From Craspedostauros australis (taxonomy: Eukaryota; Bacillariophyta; Bacillariophyceae; Mastogloiales; Achnanthaceae): 64,000 bases of DNA. Numbering within the stretch: the first letter of the stretch is position 1; each line of letters opens with the position of its first letter. Made by a program: the position numbers and the translations under genes. The stretch covers positions 558,001 through 622,000 of the forward strand of contig JAMXDE010000035.1 in the NCBI GenBank assembly GCA_026770025.1, given 5' to 3'. A model generated the notes under the pieces. It saw only the letters and a program-made list of their open reading frames with translations. It was not told the origin of the DNA and did not search any database. This document shows positions 9,777 to 21,636 of the stretch, piece by piece.

Positions 9777-11105
9777 ATGGACTACAGCACACCCGAGCAC
9801 GCCGCGTTGCAGGTGACAGCCAGCACCAGCGGATTCGTCTCGCTCTGCGGATCCGCCATCATCCTTAGGCTCATCATCTGCGACTGGAACGGCAAATTCG
9901 GCCAGATCAAGTACCGATTCCTCTTCGCGCTCAGCGCTGGCGATATCGTCAGCTCCTTGGTGTACATGGCATGGAATCTGCCGGCGCCGTCCGACACTCC
10001 CAACCTGTGGGGCGCCATGGGCAATGACACCACTTGCGGCATCCAAGGCTTCCTCTACCAGGGCTGCCTCATCAGCATGTTCTACAACGGCGCGCTGGCT
10101 CATTTCTTCTACAAGTCTGTGTGCCAAGGCTACAACGACGAGTCGTACTACAACGATGGGTGGGAGCACTTCTGGCATATCCTTGCGACAGGGTTCCCGT
10201 GTATCTCTGGTCTGGTGAGCGTCGCGTTGGGGACGATGAATTTCGGCAGCAACGGTTGTTGGTTTGCTCCGTCACCGCCCAATTGTTTAACGGAGGAGGA
10301 TGTGGAATGCGAAAGAGGCGAGAGCGCATTCATCCTTGGCTGGGCCTTCGTCGGTGTGCCATGCATCGTCCTCGTGTCCCTCATCACATTCTTCATGTGG
10401 AAGATCAACAAAGAGGTTACAGCTGTCGTCAAAGTGGCTCATGAACAGCAGCAACAGGAACGGCAAAAACGAATCAAGGCAAAGGCCGCCAAAGATGCCT
10501 CCATGCAGCAGCGATTGACCAGCGGGCGACGAATGGGGATGGATGGATCCGTCGTGATGCCCAAAGCCGTGGCAACGAAGAGCGGGCGGACGACTGCGGA
10601 AAGGCAAACTCCAGCCGATCAATCCACAACCAGCGGCGTCGTCGATCGTGTCCAGGAAGTTGCCACGCAGGCCTACTGGTACGTCGGCATTTTCATGCTG
10701 ACGCACGCCCCCGGGTTCATCCCATTCAACCTTTACATGCTGGGAATCAAGGTGCCATTCGTGGTGACGTTGATGTACGTCTTCCTGTGGCCGCTGCAGG
10801 GATTCGGTAACGTCCTCGTCTTCTTGCGACCTCGCGTCACGCTGCTGCGACGCAAGTACCCACACTTGACATACGCACGCGCTGTCGTGTCCGCGATATT
10901 CAACTACGAAGCCTTGGTGGCGACAACATTCTCCGAGAACCCGCGATCGTCGTCTCAGGAATCGCGACATGCATCAAATGAGGACTCACGAGCATCCAAA
11001 ACCCGATCGAAACGAAGCAAGTCGCAAAAGGCGCTGAATTCGAGAACGGCAAGCCGAGATAGCGATAGTTTGAATGAGAGTGACAGCAGCACAGATCATG
11101 TATGA
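9777..11105 (+). CDS. Seven-transmembrane receptor (GPCR, cAMP-receptor-like)
   Basis: The start is taken at the Met of MDYSTPEH; an upstream in-frame Met at 9690 only adds a low-complexity leader. Seven hydrophobic segments follow in GPCR order, among them YRFLFALSAGDIVSS (TM2), GFLYQGCLISMFYNGALAHF (TM3), ILATGFPCISGLVSVAL (TM4), ILGWAFVGVPCIVLVSLITF (TM5) and LTHAPGFIPFNLYML (TM6). Cys residues before TM3 (TTCGIQG) and in the second outer loop (NGCWFAPSPPNC) could form the conserved disulfide. A basic, Gln/Lys-rich third inner loop and a Ser/Arg-rich tail fit G-protein coupling and phosphorylation. The CGIQG-x3-QG pattern resembles Dictyostelium-type cAMP receptors and related protist GPCRs. 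The ligand is unknown. No intron is seen. Confidence 0.82.
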   Translation: MDYSTPEHAALQVTASTSGFVSLCGSAIILRLIICDWNGKFGQIKYRFLFALSAGDIVSSLVYMAWNLPAPSDTPNLWGAMGNDTTCGIQGFLYQGCLISMFYNGALAHFFYKSVCQGYNDESYYNDGWEHFWHILATGFPCISGLVSVALGTMNFGSNGCWFAPSPPNCLTEEDVECERGESAFILGWAFVGVPCIVLVSLITFFMWKINKEVTAVVKVAHEQQQQERQKRIKAKAAKDASMQQRLTSGRRMGMDGSVVMPKAVATKSGRTTAERQTPADQSTTSGVVDRVQEVATQAYWYVGIFMLTHAPGFIPFNLYMLGIKVPFVVTLMYVFLWPLQGFGNVLVFLRPRVTLLRRKYPHLTYARAVVSAIFNYEALVATTFSENPRSSSQESRHASNEDSRASKTRSKRSKSQKALNSRTASRDSDSLNESDSSTDHV

Positions 11106-13085
11106 TGTGGAGGAGGATGCACAAGATCACGGCGAGAGCTGCGCTGAAAGTGCTCCACAGCATAGCGGAAGACGCTGGCAGTCCCCCCAGTTGAAGTATT
11201 GTTGATGCTACGATCCATGTAATGCTTTAGAGAGAATCATCGTTTAGAAATCCGCTGAGAGTGGTGGACGACCCCCCTCCGCAACAACAGCTGCAAACGC
11301 TCACTAATGAATGGAGTACCATACATGGTACCCCGCTCATCCATCGCACAGAGTTGGAACAGCTCGGCGGGAGTACTTGAACAAAAAATGCAACACTACT
11401 CTCAGATAGTTGTAACGAGCCAGGCTGCAGCGACGGGGTCTCGCTGAAGCCATTTTCGCTGTATCTTACATCCTCGTACTCGCACCCCGGATGGACCTAT
11501 GAGACTTCTTCGTTCCGATTCATGTCATCAGTCAGCTGCTTGCAACTTTCCATAGCCAACGGAACAACTTGTCAAGATCTCTTGAATAGTATGTCGCCAA
11601 CAAGTGTAATGAGCAGTGGTGCTCGCGATGGCCCAACGCAAAATCATATGCTTTCAACACAAGGCCTGCGGCACGGCCAAATCCACAAACGACAAAACAA
11701 AGCCACATGGAGGATAAGTGTTGCTGATCAAAGCGGATGATCCTTGTCGTCACCCTTCACCACATTCCTTTCAGTGTTCACAGGGAACAACAGCCAATCA
11801 GCCTCAAAGAAACGGGTGAAGAACACAGTCGTTCCATCACCTTTGTCGCTGGTGGTGATCGTCCACTCCGGCCAGACGTGCAGGCGCGAAGTTTGTCGCG
11901 TACCCACAAAACGCATCTCTTGGAGGGAAAACCTTGGAAATCTCCGCAGAATCGAAGGACATCAACAACCGACACATACACGTTCTCATCGTGGACACAC
12001 TCAGCGAGTGTTCACTAGATGTCCAATGTTTGTGAAGCATAGTAACAACACGGAGTTCCGCAACACTTTCGAACATTGGGGCGCCGCAATCTTTGTCAAC
12101 TTCGCACATCATGTTGTCGACAGTTGCTAAACAGTATTCTATTATACACGGAATTGGACTTGTTCGCGTACCCTCGGAGGTTGGACGTCATCGGCTCTCG
12201 TAGGAGGTGAAAAGCCGTGACGTTTCGCTTTGGTTGGGAAACGATCCTTGCCTGACATGCGTTTGTTTTTCTCTCGATCCCATCATGCTTCCTCCTTCAC
12301 TCAACAATCGCTTCGCCCAATTGTCGGTTTTGCCGATAGCTCGTGTTCGAAGTCACTTTCTGCAAAGCAAACTTCCGAATACGACATGTGACGCAACTGC
12401 CGCTGGGTGACGTGGACGTGTCCATGATACGTTGCAGCACTTCTGCAAGCAGGATGTTCCGTTCGCGTTGGTCCTTGTGACTTGATATTTAATGGTTGTG
12501 GAAAATGGCTGAAAGCGTGTCACACAATATCGATGTCGTTGTTTGTGAAAGTAGTCATGCACAAGTGACCGAATTGTGTCACGATCCTTATTGGGGAATC
12601 CGCTGAGCAAAAGAAGGGAAGACTTCTCAGCGAAAGAGGGAAACGCTCGTCGAGAGCAAGTAAATCGGGCGTGGCGCCAGTCAGGAACAGACAAAGCAGA
12701 GAGACACAAAGGCAGAAAAGTGACCCTGAGGTTATCCAAGTGTAGCAAGCAAGTGCAGCCAGCACGCGAAGGAAGCAATCGACTTTCCATTTCTCATCAT
12801 CGAGGTCGTTGTGGTTGGGTAACCCAAGGAGCCAAGAGCGCATCGGACTTCAGTTACATTCTCATAACATTGTCCAACCTACTCTCCCATCACACCCCTC
12901 TTCTCCATCCTTCACAGCTCTGGCAGCCCTTGCAGGAGATACATTTTGTACGTATAATACACACGTGCATTCCTGCTTCTATTAGTAGAGTACTCTCAAG
13001 GTCGCGCAACTAACCCATCTGCCGCTCTCTCCGCAGGCCAAGGAGGTCAATCAGCAGGAGCAGAAGAAGCAGAAGAAGCAATAGC
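11106..13085. other. Intergenic, 2 kb, with the second dispersed repeat
   Basis: No convincing gene. It contains repeat copy 2 (12151-12345). Near the right end, CTCTCTCCGCAG (to 13036) resembles a 3' splice site, and GTACGT near 12949 could be its donor, so the receptor gene at 13086 may have a 5'-UTR intron. This is inference only. Confidence 0.5.
12151..12345 (+). repeat. Dispersed repeat, copy 2
   Basis: This is the counterpart of 9391-9550, starting at the same GAATTGGACTTG and ending near GATAGCTCGT. It carries an internal segment of about 38 bases not present in copy 1. Confidence 0.85.
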
Positions 13086-16000
13086 ATGGACTCCAACAAC
13101 ATGGACTCCAACCACCAGGGTCAGCCTTGTCAGCAAGCACAGCAGCAAAGACAGCAGATCACTACTATGAGCACTACTATGAGCACCACTATGAGCAATA
13201 ATACGAATGATGACACCTTCACGGAACAGTCCCCGTCCTCGCATGATGCCTACGCTCTCGCCATCATGGCTGTGGAAGAAGGCACGAGGCATCAACAACA
13301 GTCTCAGCAGCAGCAGCAACAACAACAAGTGGAGCTGGATAGATTGAGCACGGCATCATCGGCCAGCTTCGCGCAAAGCAGTTCGAGGCAGCTCGAAGTG
13401 GACTCTCCGCAGCTTCAGCCGGAACAGGCACCACTTCGATCACCACTTCAGTCTGCCAATACTGCAGACATCAACAACAAACCAACCACCAGCACGTCTT
13501 CCACACCACAGGGCACAGTCGTGTGCTGCAACTCGGCCGCCAGTAGCGACGATTCCGCGGCCGATCACAAGGCCTCCTCCGATTCCAGTCTCACTAAGCA
13601 TCGCAAGTCCTCCTCCATGGAGATCCGTCGTCAACCCACACCGGCCTTGCTCATGCCCGTCCTCGAAACGAGCGGCACGGACGTCGATGACAGCGAGGAC
13701 GATGACGGCAGCCATATGGTGCACAAGGGCGATGCTGATATTCACACCAATCGCGAACTTATTCTGCCTCGCACGAGTTATGATGACGACGATGATAACC
13801 TCAACGACGACGATGAACATACTGCCGGCACGTTGTGCGGCATGCGATGCATCCAATGGCTGTGTCTAAGACCCAGAGTCACGTTGCAGGCCCAGCTCAT
13901 GCTGTCCTTCGGCTCCGTCCACACCATCGCCACGCTCTTCGTCATGCTCACGTGCATCCTCATGGTCTACATCATCGGTCAGGACGTCAAGGACATCAAC
14001 ACGAACACCTTCCACGATCCTAACACCAGGATTCAAGGACGCACGGCGCGCTACCTCGCGGAGTCCCTGCAGGAACACATCTATCCCAAGGATATCGTGG
14101 AGATTCTATATCATGCCACGTTGGATCGATTCGAAGGTTACAATGCGGCGGAGCTCGACGAAGGCACGGCCACGGATGCCTACGTTCCCTTCTGGGATAT
14201 GAATGCAAAAACCAATCGGTACCCCATCCAGACGCCGCCTCTGCCGTTGGATTGGGATTTCACCAACGTCGTCTTGGCGACGCAAGACAACCGCGAGGAC
14301 TATTTGCAGGAGCGGTTGGACAGGTACAGCTCCTCACGCAACGCGGCCTCGCAATTCGATATCAAACCGATCGTCAGCACGTCCACGGCCTCCTTCTTCA
14401 TAACGGGCATCTGCGATCCCGACGAAACAAATCCCAACATGCGCACCTACATGCCCAACTGCACCAACGCCAACAACGACATTACCACCGGCGGCGTCAT
14501 GCTGCCGACACTCTACGCGCAGCACATCCACCGCAAGGGCAAGGACATCATCCCCCTCATGAAGGCCATGTTCGAATTCAACCGCAACGTGCGCGACATC
14601 GGTCTCTACTTCGCCAGCCAAGGCGCGGGCGCCACGATCAACTATCCCAAGTACGCCATCAACGCGCGCGCCAATTTCACCTCCATCGGTTGCGAATGGC
14701 TCAGCGCTCCTAATCCATACGACTCATCGCGCACCATCGGTCACGGCATGAAGCTCGATCAATTTTGTAACGACAAAGGCACGCAGCTGCAATCGCGCGC
14801 TCATTACAATCCCGTCGAACGTGGTTGGTTCCGTGATATGGCCCTCAATCCGGAACAGGTCGTCGTCGACGGGCCCTACCTCGACGCGTGGATTCCCAAT
14901 TCGTGGCTCCTCTCGTTGGGACGCGCCATCTACGATCGACGCACCAACGACTTCATCGGATGCACCTTCGTCAGTATCGCGATCGAGTTCCTCGAGGATA
15001 TCCTCAAGGCGGCGCGACTCACGGACAATTCAGAAGTCTCCGTGTTGCGATGGGATGCGATGGGCACCGTCGTGGCGTCGTCGGCCCTCAGCATCGCCAA
15101 CACGGGCAGCAGCGTCACGGCGTCGCAGATCAATATTGGTGTGACGACGGAATTCTACGAGGAACTTTACAATCTCATTCCGAAAGATGGTCAGACATGG
15201 GATCCGGTAACGATGCAGGAACGGTTCGAGAACACCATCTTGGATACGGACGACTTCAGCGTCTCGGGATATCCCATCCCGCCCATCCCGGATGAGTACG
15301 ATCCGAAGTACGTTCCGGCGTATTTGGCCATCGTCTCCAATGCCAAGGAAGATGTATTGGAACCCGTCGAGAACCTCAACGAAAGCGTCGACGACAACCT
15401 GGATCATGTCATCAAGATCGCGGTCGGCGCTGGTGTTGCCAGTCTCTGTCTAGCGGCAATTATCATCCTCCTGGTGGCGCACATCATCACGGCGCCGTTG
15501 CAGGACATGAACACGACGGCCGACAACATCGTCAACAGCTTTGGCGAAGAACGCGATCATGACGAACCAGCCACAACATCGGGAACCACCTACACCATCG
15601 GCGGTGCCGCACAATCCGGCGACGCATCCACCACGGCATCCACCGCAAATGGAAAATCGATTTTCCAGCAGGTTCAGCCCAAAACGACGAGCGCGCGGCT
15701 GCTGTGCACGCCGACGACCGAAATCGAACTGGTCGTCAAGGAATTCAATAAGATGGTGTGCAACTTCAGCGGGTCGCTGATGGCCCAATCCGATAAGAAC
15801 AAGCTCGTCGAAACCCCGAACCGCTTCTTTCTGCGCGAACAATTCGTCGGTCTGTACAATCGCAAGAACAACAACAACAGTAACAGCAGTCTCGACGATA
15901 TCGCAGCAGGTTACCAACAGGAGCAAGCGGAAGTCAAATACGAATTTCTGCATCCTGGTCCCAACACCATCAGCGAGGAGAACGACAACAACATCCCGCA

Positions 16001-19000
16001 AAGCTCCTCCAAGTCCACAAGCACCCTCGTGTCCTCCAGCGCCGCAAGGATATCCCTGGAGCATCGACGACGTCCGTTGAGATCGCCGCTGTTCCTTTGG
16101 GTGGTGATACTGATCATCACCCCGTTGTTGGTGACGACTGTCACGCTTTCCGTCGTCGTCGTTTGGATCGCGTCCGATGAATTTCAAGAAAGCATCGACG
16201 ATGCGCGAGATAGCTTCCTGCGCGTCAAACTGGACGTGCTGCGCATCAACACGCGGTTGCGGGCAGACTACGTCGCGACGCAGACCAGCCGATCGATCCA
16301 CGATGCCTACATTCTGAGACGGTACGCCAGCTGGTTGCTCTTTGGTGGTTTGAAGCTCGCGGCCGAGGATGCCTTCCAGGAGATATCGTCGACGATCTCG
16401 CAGTGCAGCGTCTATGGCTCCCCTTTCGAATGCCCGTGGGCGAAGGAGAACTTTGTCTGTGACTGCGCGTGGCATGAGGGTTACCCGGGCTGCCAGGATT
16501 ACGCAGTGTCTCAACGCCGCAAGCAACTACCGTACTACTTCGTCGAAAAAGACAGAAACGGCAAGGATGGAGAACGCCAGGCCACGACTTTTCCGAACGT
16601 CGGAGTGACGCCAGCGAGCACCTCGTGGTACGAAAACATTCAAGATGTGCCCAACGAAACATTGCTGGATGTGGACGATCCGTACGCAGCGTTCAACATG
16701 CACAGCACGATGTACGATCGGCTGCGGGCCATTTCCGCAATTCCGATTTTCGCAGCGCTCCAAAATTACGATCCCACCAATGAGAATGGCATTGGGCGTT
16801 TCGTCGGATTCGAAGCAGATGGGTTGGGAATTGCTGACCAGGGTTGCGACAATCATATGCAGGGCATTGCAGCGTACTGGGAGTCAACGGAGGAAAATCA
16901 AGGAAACGTGTACCGACCCGATCTTTGTCCAATTGGAAAGCATGGGATTGACGTAAGGTGAGTGCGCGCCTGTGTCTTGTGCCTATGTATTGTGTGTGCA
17001 ACAGATTGGCTGTTGCTTCTGCTGAGACTTCATGCATGGCGCTCTTCCCCTGCACCTTGCTGTGGCTTTCTGCATCATTGAATAAAGACATGCATTTGCC
17101 CATTTCGTCGCACATCCATCAATTGATTCACCCATCCAATCCATTGCCTCTCCCATCACATGCTCATTCATTCGCATGACACCGTAAAAACTATGCTCTG
17201 CTCGATTTCCGCTCGCAGATGTCGAGTATGGTATCACACTGGAAAGATGCTGGCAAACCCCCCACCGGGTGTAGAGCCGACGCCATTTCATCTGACAGCG
17301 CCATACGAGTTCGTCGATGGCAACACAGCCCAAAGCGCGACATTCTCCTTGGTGAACCCAAACACCGAAGAATATGTCGGCCAAGTGCTCCTCGATTTCA
17401 CCACGGACAATATTTTTGACATCATGAACGAACATCGGACGCCGCTGTTGAAGAATGGAGTCCGTGCGCTGCTGACGCCTGGCACCAACTCGTCAGCTCC
17501 GCAGATTGTGCTCGGGTCGTCCTCTCAAAACAGCGATGACACCCAAGTCGAATTCGACTTGTTCTCAGGATCCCACTACGCATGCGACACCTCCACGCCA
17601 AAATGCCAAAAGCAAGCGCGGGATGCGACGAAAATCTCGAATGACATGAACACTGGCAAGGCATCGATCGCCCGAATTGGTTTGTTTGTGGACGTTGATA
17701 CAGTGGTGGATTCATACATTGCATACGAACCGGTATATGTCAACTCCATCAAGTTTGTCAACGCATCCGATTTCACGAGCGGGATCAACGTCAATTCAAA
17801 GCACCTCATTTACTCGTTGGCGCTGGGTCAATCGATCGAAGAGATATTGCAACCATTCGAGACCGCCGAAGATGAACTGCGGAGGAAGACGACGATCGGC
17901 ATCGTGATTGTGTGCATCGCTATCGCCATGTCCATCGTCGCCACCGTCTACACCTCCTATGTTGTCACCCAGTCGATCACGGAACCCATGCTGTACCTGC
18001 TGGATCTGATCCGTTGTCTGAATAAGAATGACACGAGCCACGACCCTCCCACCGTCGACCAGAACAAGGGCTCGAAAGAGATCATCAACGTCTCGAACAC
18101 CATGGACACGCTGTACCGCGTGATCAAGCTGGCGAATGAAGCGTTCTACGCGGGAGAGTTGGGTACGGCGTATCACGTGCTGGTAGATTCGCTGGGCGTC
18201 TTCCGGGGCCTGAATAACAAGAAGGCCATCGGCGTGGTGTGCAACAACCTGGGCAACACGTTGCTCGCGATCTACCGCGAGATGGAACAGAGCGGTGTGG
18301 ACGTGATGTACGGCATCACGAAGAAGCAGCTGATCAAGAGAGGCACTTCGTACTACCACGATGCCATCCGCGTGGGTGAAGACCTGTACGACGAATTCTA
18401 CGCCGCGGAAGGCTGGACGCCGAACTGCCTTGACTTCATGCAGCATCTGTCGAACCGGTACTTCAACCGCGGCATGTTCCTGCTGACGATCAAGGATGAC
18501 CATGATCAGCCGGATAAGATCATGGAGCTGGGCAACCGCGACTTGCAGATCTCCCGCGACATGGATGTGGAGATCGTCGACCAAGGCATCGAGACGGGAT
18601 GGGGCAGTCTGAAGCGCGAGGAGAAGCTGTTCAACGTGTACCTGGTGCGCATCCGCGGGTACCTGCTTCTGCTGGAGATGGGATTCCCCGACGACGGGCA
18701 GGCCATGGAGCACCTGAAGGAGGTTCAGGAACTGTACGATTCCGAGAAACGCAAGCTGCTGCAACCACGAGGCACGTCGGAGCTGTTCGCCGAGGTGGGA
18801 TCCACGGGGCGGCTGCAGCAGGTGGAGGCGGAGCGTGCCAAGTACTTCCTGATCAAGGGCGAGCTGGAGAAGTCCGCCTCGATCGCCATCCGCATGCTGT
18901 TCGAGGACGAATTCATCTTCGTGGACGCGCAGCTGCAGGTGATGAAGACGCTGCAGCTGTACACGGAGCAGACGACCGCGCTGGGCGGCGAATACGCGAG

Positions 19001-19379
19001 AATCCGGCTGGGCCGCAAGCTGGAGGAGCTGAACGAAGCGCTGTGCTACGAGATTCAGTCGGAGCGCGTGTTGCAATCCAGCGACAGCATGACGATCCTG
19101 TCGTCGTTGGAGCACAATCAGGTCGCAGGGATGATGGGGACGAGCGGTGCGCGGCTCTCGTCCGCGTCGGGCGATCATTCGCTGAGGAGCCTACAGGATT
19201 ATCGCAAGTACGATGCACGCAACAGCCAAGGCAACAGCACGCACAGCACCGTCGGTTTGAACACGTCGCTTCATGGTGGTGTGGATGGTGGTGGTGGTGT
19301 TAGCAACAGCACCAAATCCAACAAGCGATGGTCGATCTCGGAGCGGTCCGGTCAATTTGTGACGATGGAGCGGTTCTGA
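13086..19379 (+). CDS. Tandem Cache-domain membrane receptor with helical C-terminal tail (two exons)
   Basis: Exon 1 is 13086-16957 and exon 2 is 17219-19379. The intron (16958-17218) has donor GTGAGT and acceptor CGCAG, and joining restores one frame of 2010 residues. The N-terminus is Gln/Ser/Asp-rich and presumably cytosolic (1-270). Then come TM1 (about 276-298), a large ectodomain (300-774), TM2 (774-805) with a HAMP-like exit, a low-complexity inner linker, TM3 (1000-1030), a second ectodomain (1030-1512), TM4 (1512-1540), and a cytosolic tail (1547-2010). Both ectodomains have dCache-like signatures: GWFRDMALNPEQVVVDGPYL in the first, and a matching VWYHTGK...PYEFVDG...NPNTEEYVGQVLLDF in the second, which the intron splits. 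The tail is helical and TPR-like (NKKAIGVVCNNLGNTLLAIY). No kinase, cyclase or phosphodiesterase motif was seen. The role is probably sensing a small extracellular molecule; the output is unknown. Confidence 0.78.
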
Positions 19380-19969
19380 GAAGCTCTGGACTACTATGAG
19401 AATGTTACATGTCGTTATCATATAATCCGTGTGAGCTAATAACGGCGCGGTCCAGGCAGGATTCTTTGATTTTGGACCTTCAATTGAAATGAAACTTGAT
19501 ACACATGCACTTTAACATATACAGATTCGTAATACGAGATTGCAGCTTCATAGAGGCTTTAGTTGTACAGTTCTGAGGTGATGAAGTTGGGCAGGCTACC
19601 TCCAATGGAGCCCCTGATCTGTCGTGTTGTTTTTTCTGGGTTTGGGATTATCTCAAGCCATTTGGTTTTGTCCACGACTTCGAGAATCTGGGACACCCGG
19701 CAAAATGGGTCGAATTAGTCGATTTTGGAGATGTCTGATTCAGCCAATTAGAACTTGTTATTATTGCGATGACAAATCTTCCCGCGAAAAAGAATGCTCT
19801 CGACTCAAATTTCGTTCTCATCAACACACATTCATTCCCCACACGACATCGACTAACACACCGAACAGCACAGAAGGACCATCATGAGGAACAACAGCCA
19901 CAATACTCGAAGAGAGCGATGTCGATAGAGTAGACGAGAGGCGGCGCAACGCAAAGCAAGCCAAGTGCG
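19380..19969. other. Intergenic, 590 bp
   Basis: Nothing recognised beyond the likely 3' end of the receptor gene and the promoter of the GT8-like gene. Confidence 0.5.
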
Positions 19970-21358
19970 ATGGCGAGGAATCATCACTACAAAGGGAATC
20001 GGCGGAAATGTGTACTACTATGGGTGTTGAGCGCTGTCGCGATTGTTGTCCTTGGAAACGCGGTGATCCATTCAAAGATCTTTTCCCAGGCCTCCATCGA
20101 GACGATTGATGCCCCCTTCGTGGGATTGCGCAACGATCACATTGCTGTTGCGGCAGACAATACCCCAAATGGCAACACGCAGCCTCGACGGAAGTGGGCC
20201 TACGTCTACCTCATGGCTGGATGCGACTCCACCAATCCAGGCAACCACCTCGGCATGCTCTACAACGTCGTCGTCGCGGCACGTGTGCTACGCAACGCGG
20301 GATCAAAGGTGGATATCGTTGTCATGGTCGAGATGTTCCACAGCGCGCCAAATGACAGGCTGCTGCCAGAGGAGGAGAGGATGTTGCGGGAATCAGGTGT
20401 CAAGATCAAATACATGGAGCGGTCCAACGAGAAGATGACGTTTCACGAGGCGACGCTACGAAAATTCGAGATCTTGAAACTCACTGAGTACAGCAGAGTC
20501 TTGTACATGGACGCCGACGTCATACCATTCTGTTCCATGGATGATCTCTTTGATTTGTCAGAGCCTGATCCGCAGGCATTGGCTGACCAGGGGCTGACGC
20601 AGCCAGTCCTCCGCGAGAATATGGTGCTGACCTGGACCTCCTCACCAGCCAACGGCGGATTCTTTATGCTGAGACCAGCGCCAGGGTTCTACGATGAGAT
20701 ACAAGCAATCATCGAACGGCAAGAGAAAGAGGCAAGCCTCATCACCAAAGGCCCCAAGTTCAACCAGACGAGGGGTTGGGGGCACGTGTTTGAGGGTGGC
20801 GATGATGTATGGACGACGTTTCGCCATATCGAGGACCGCAAGAAGGGCCTGAACAAGAAATGGGCGTGGCACTGTGAGCACGGAGATCAGGGACTGCTGT
20901 ACTACTGGGTCAAGTATCACCGCCGTGATGTTTCTATCATCATTGGGCCCACGACAGAGCATTGGGTTGATCGTGACGGATCCGCCGTGCTGGATCATCG
21001 CGACTCACTTGTGCTTGACAAGTATGCTTGCGTGAATGACCAAGCGCCACTTGTGAAAGACCGAGGGTTTCCATCCCCCGCGCTTCCATACACCTCATTT
21101 CGCCATTTCACTGGACCGAACAAGCCTTGGCTGCGGGCGAAGATCACACAAATCGAAAAAGGCGAGGCTGCGCAGGCAGCAGGCGCCGATATCTTCTGGT
21201 GGCAAACTCTCAGAGACGCAAGTCTCGACCTGAATTTCACGATCCAATTTGGGACCGTGGCACAGACTACTGCGTATGGAAGGTCCAACAGCAAAGAACA
21301 ATTGGATGCCAAGATCAGGAAGCGAGTCCAACAAATGGAAGGAAACACTACACGTTGA
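19970..21358 (+). CDS. GT8-like (glycogenin-type) glycosyltransferase, type II membrane protein
   Basis: A short basic N-terminus and one hydrophobic anchor (about residues 13-35, LLWVLSAVAIVVLGNAVI) suggest a Golgi type II membrane topology. The catalytic region begins with WAYVYLMAGCDS and YNVVVAARVLRNAGSKVDIV. It contains RVLYMDADVIPFCSMDDLF (about 176-194), where DAD is the metal-binding DxD motif, and then NGGFFMLRP, the usual acceptor-side motif of GT8 enzymes. HCEHGDQGLLYYW matches the later H-x5-DQ region. The protein presumably moves a sugar from a nucleotide-sugar to a glycan or protein; the substrate cannot be told. At 462 residues it is the normal size for the family. It converges on the choline-kinase-like gene. 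Confidence 0.82.
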   Translation: MARNHHYKGNRRKCVLLWVLSAVAIVVLGNAVIHSKIFSQASIETIDAPFVGLRNDHIAVAADNTPNGNTQPRRKWAYVYLMAGCDSTNPGNHLGMLYNVVVAARVLRNAGSKVDIVVMVEMFHSAPNDRLLPEEERMLRESGVKIKYMERSNEKMTFHEATLRKFEILKLTEYSRVLYMDADVIPFCSMDDLFDLSEPDPQALADQGLTQPVLRENMVLTWTSSPANGGFFMLRPAPGFYDEIQAIIERQEKEASLITKGPKFNQTRGWGHVFEGGDDVWTTFRHIEDRKKGLNKKWAWHCEHGDQGLLYYWVKYHRRDVSIIIGPTTEHWVDRDGSAVLDHRDSLVLDKYACVNDQAPLVKDRGFPSPALPYTSFRHFTGPNKPWLRAKITQIEKGEAAQAAGADIFWWQTLRDASLDLNFTIQFGTVAQTTAYGRSNSKEQLDAKIRKRVQQMEGNTTR

Positions 21359-21636
21359 CTGAGATGAGCGTGCTATCGGAGAAAGATCCGGTGAATGGGG
21401 CGCTGAGATCACTTGTGTATTGTTACTTTCATCATGTCTCTCTCTGGACTTGGTTGTATGCTACACAGTTTTCGGACTATTCACATGTATATGAGCAGCC
21501 ATGTACGTACATACCGTACCAACCAAGACAGTCTCCAGATCGCCATGTGCGGATCCTGTTTGGATCAAACCTTGTTCGTTTTATTCTCCTTCTCTTCTTG
21601 GGGAGGCGATGAGTAGACGACAACCTGTGGCTCTGC

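Noticed and set aside
15450-16526. 358-codon minus-strand frame
   Set aside because: It is a shadow of exon 1 of the same receptor.
17796-19178. 460-codon minus-strand frame
   Set aside because: It is a shadow of exon 2 of the Cache receptor; Leu/His/Arg-rich with no motif.
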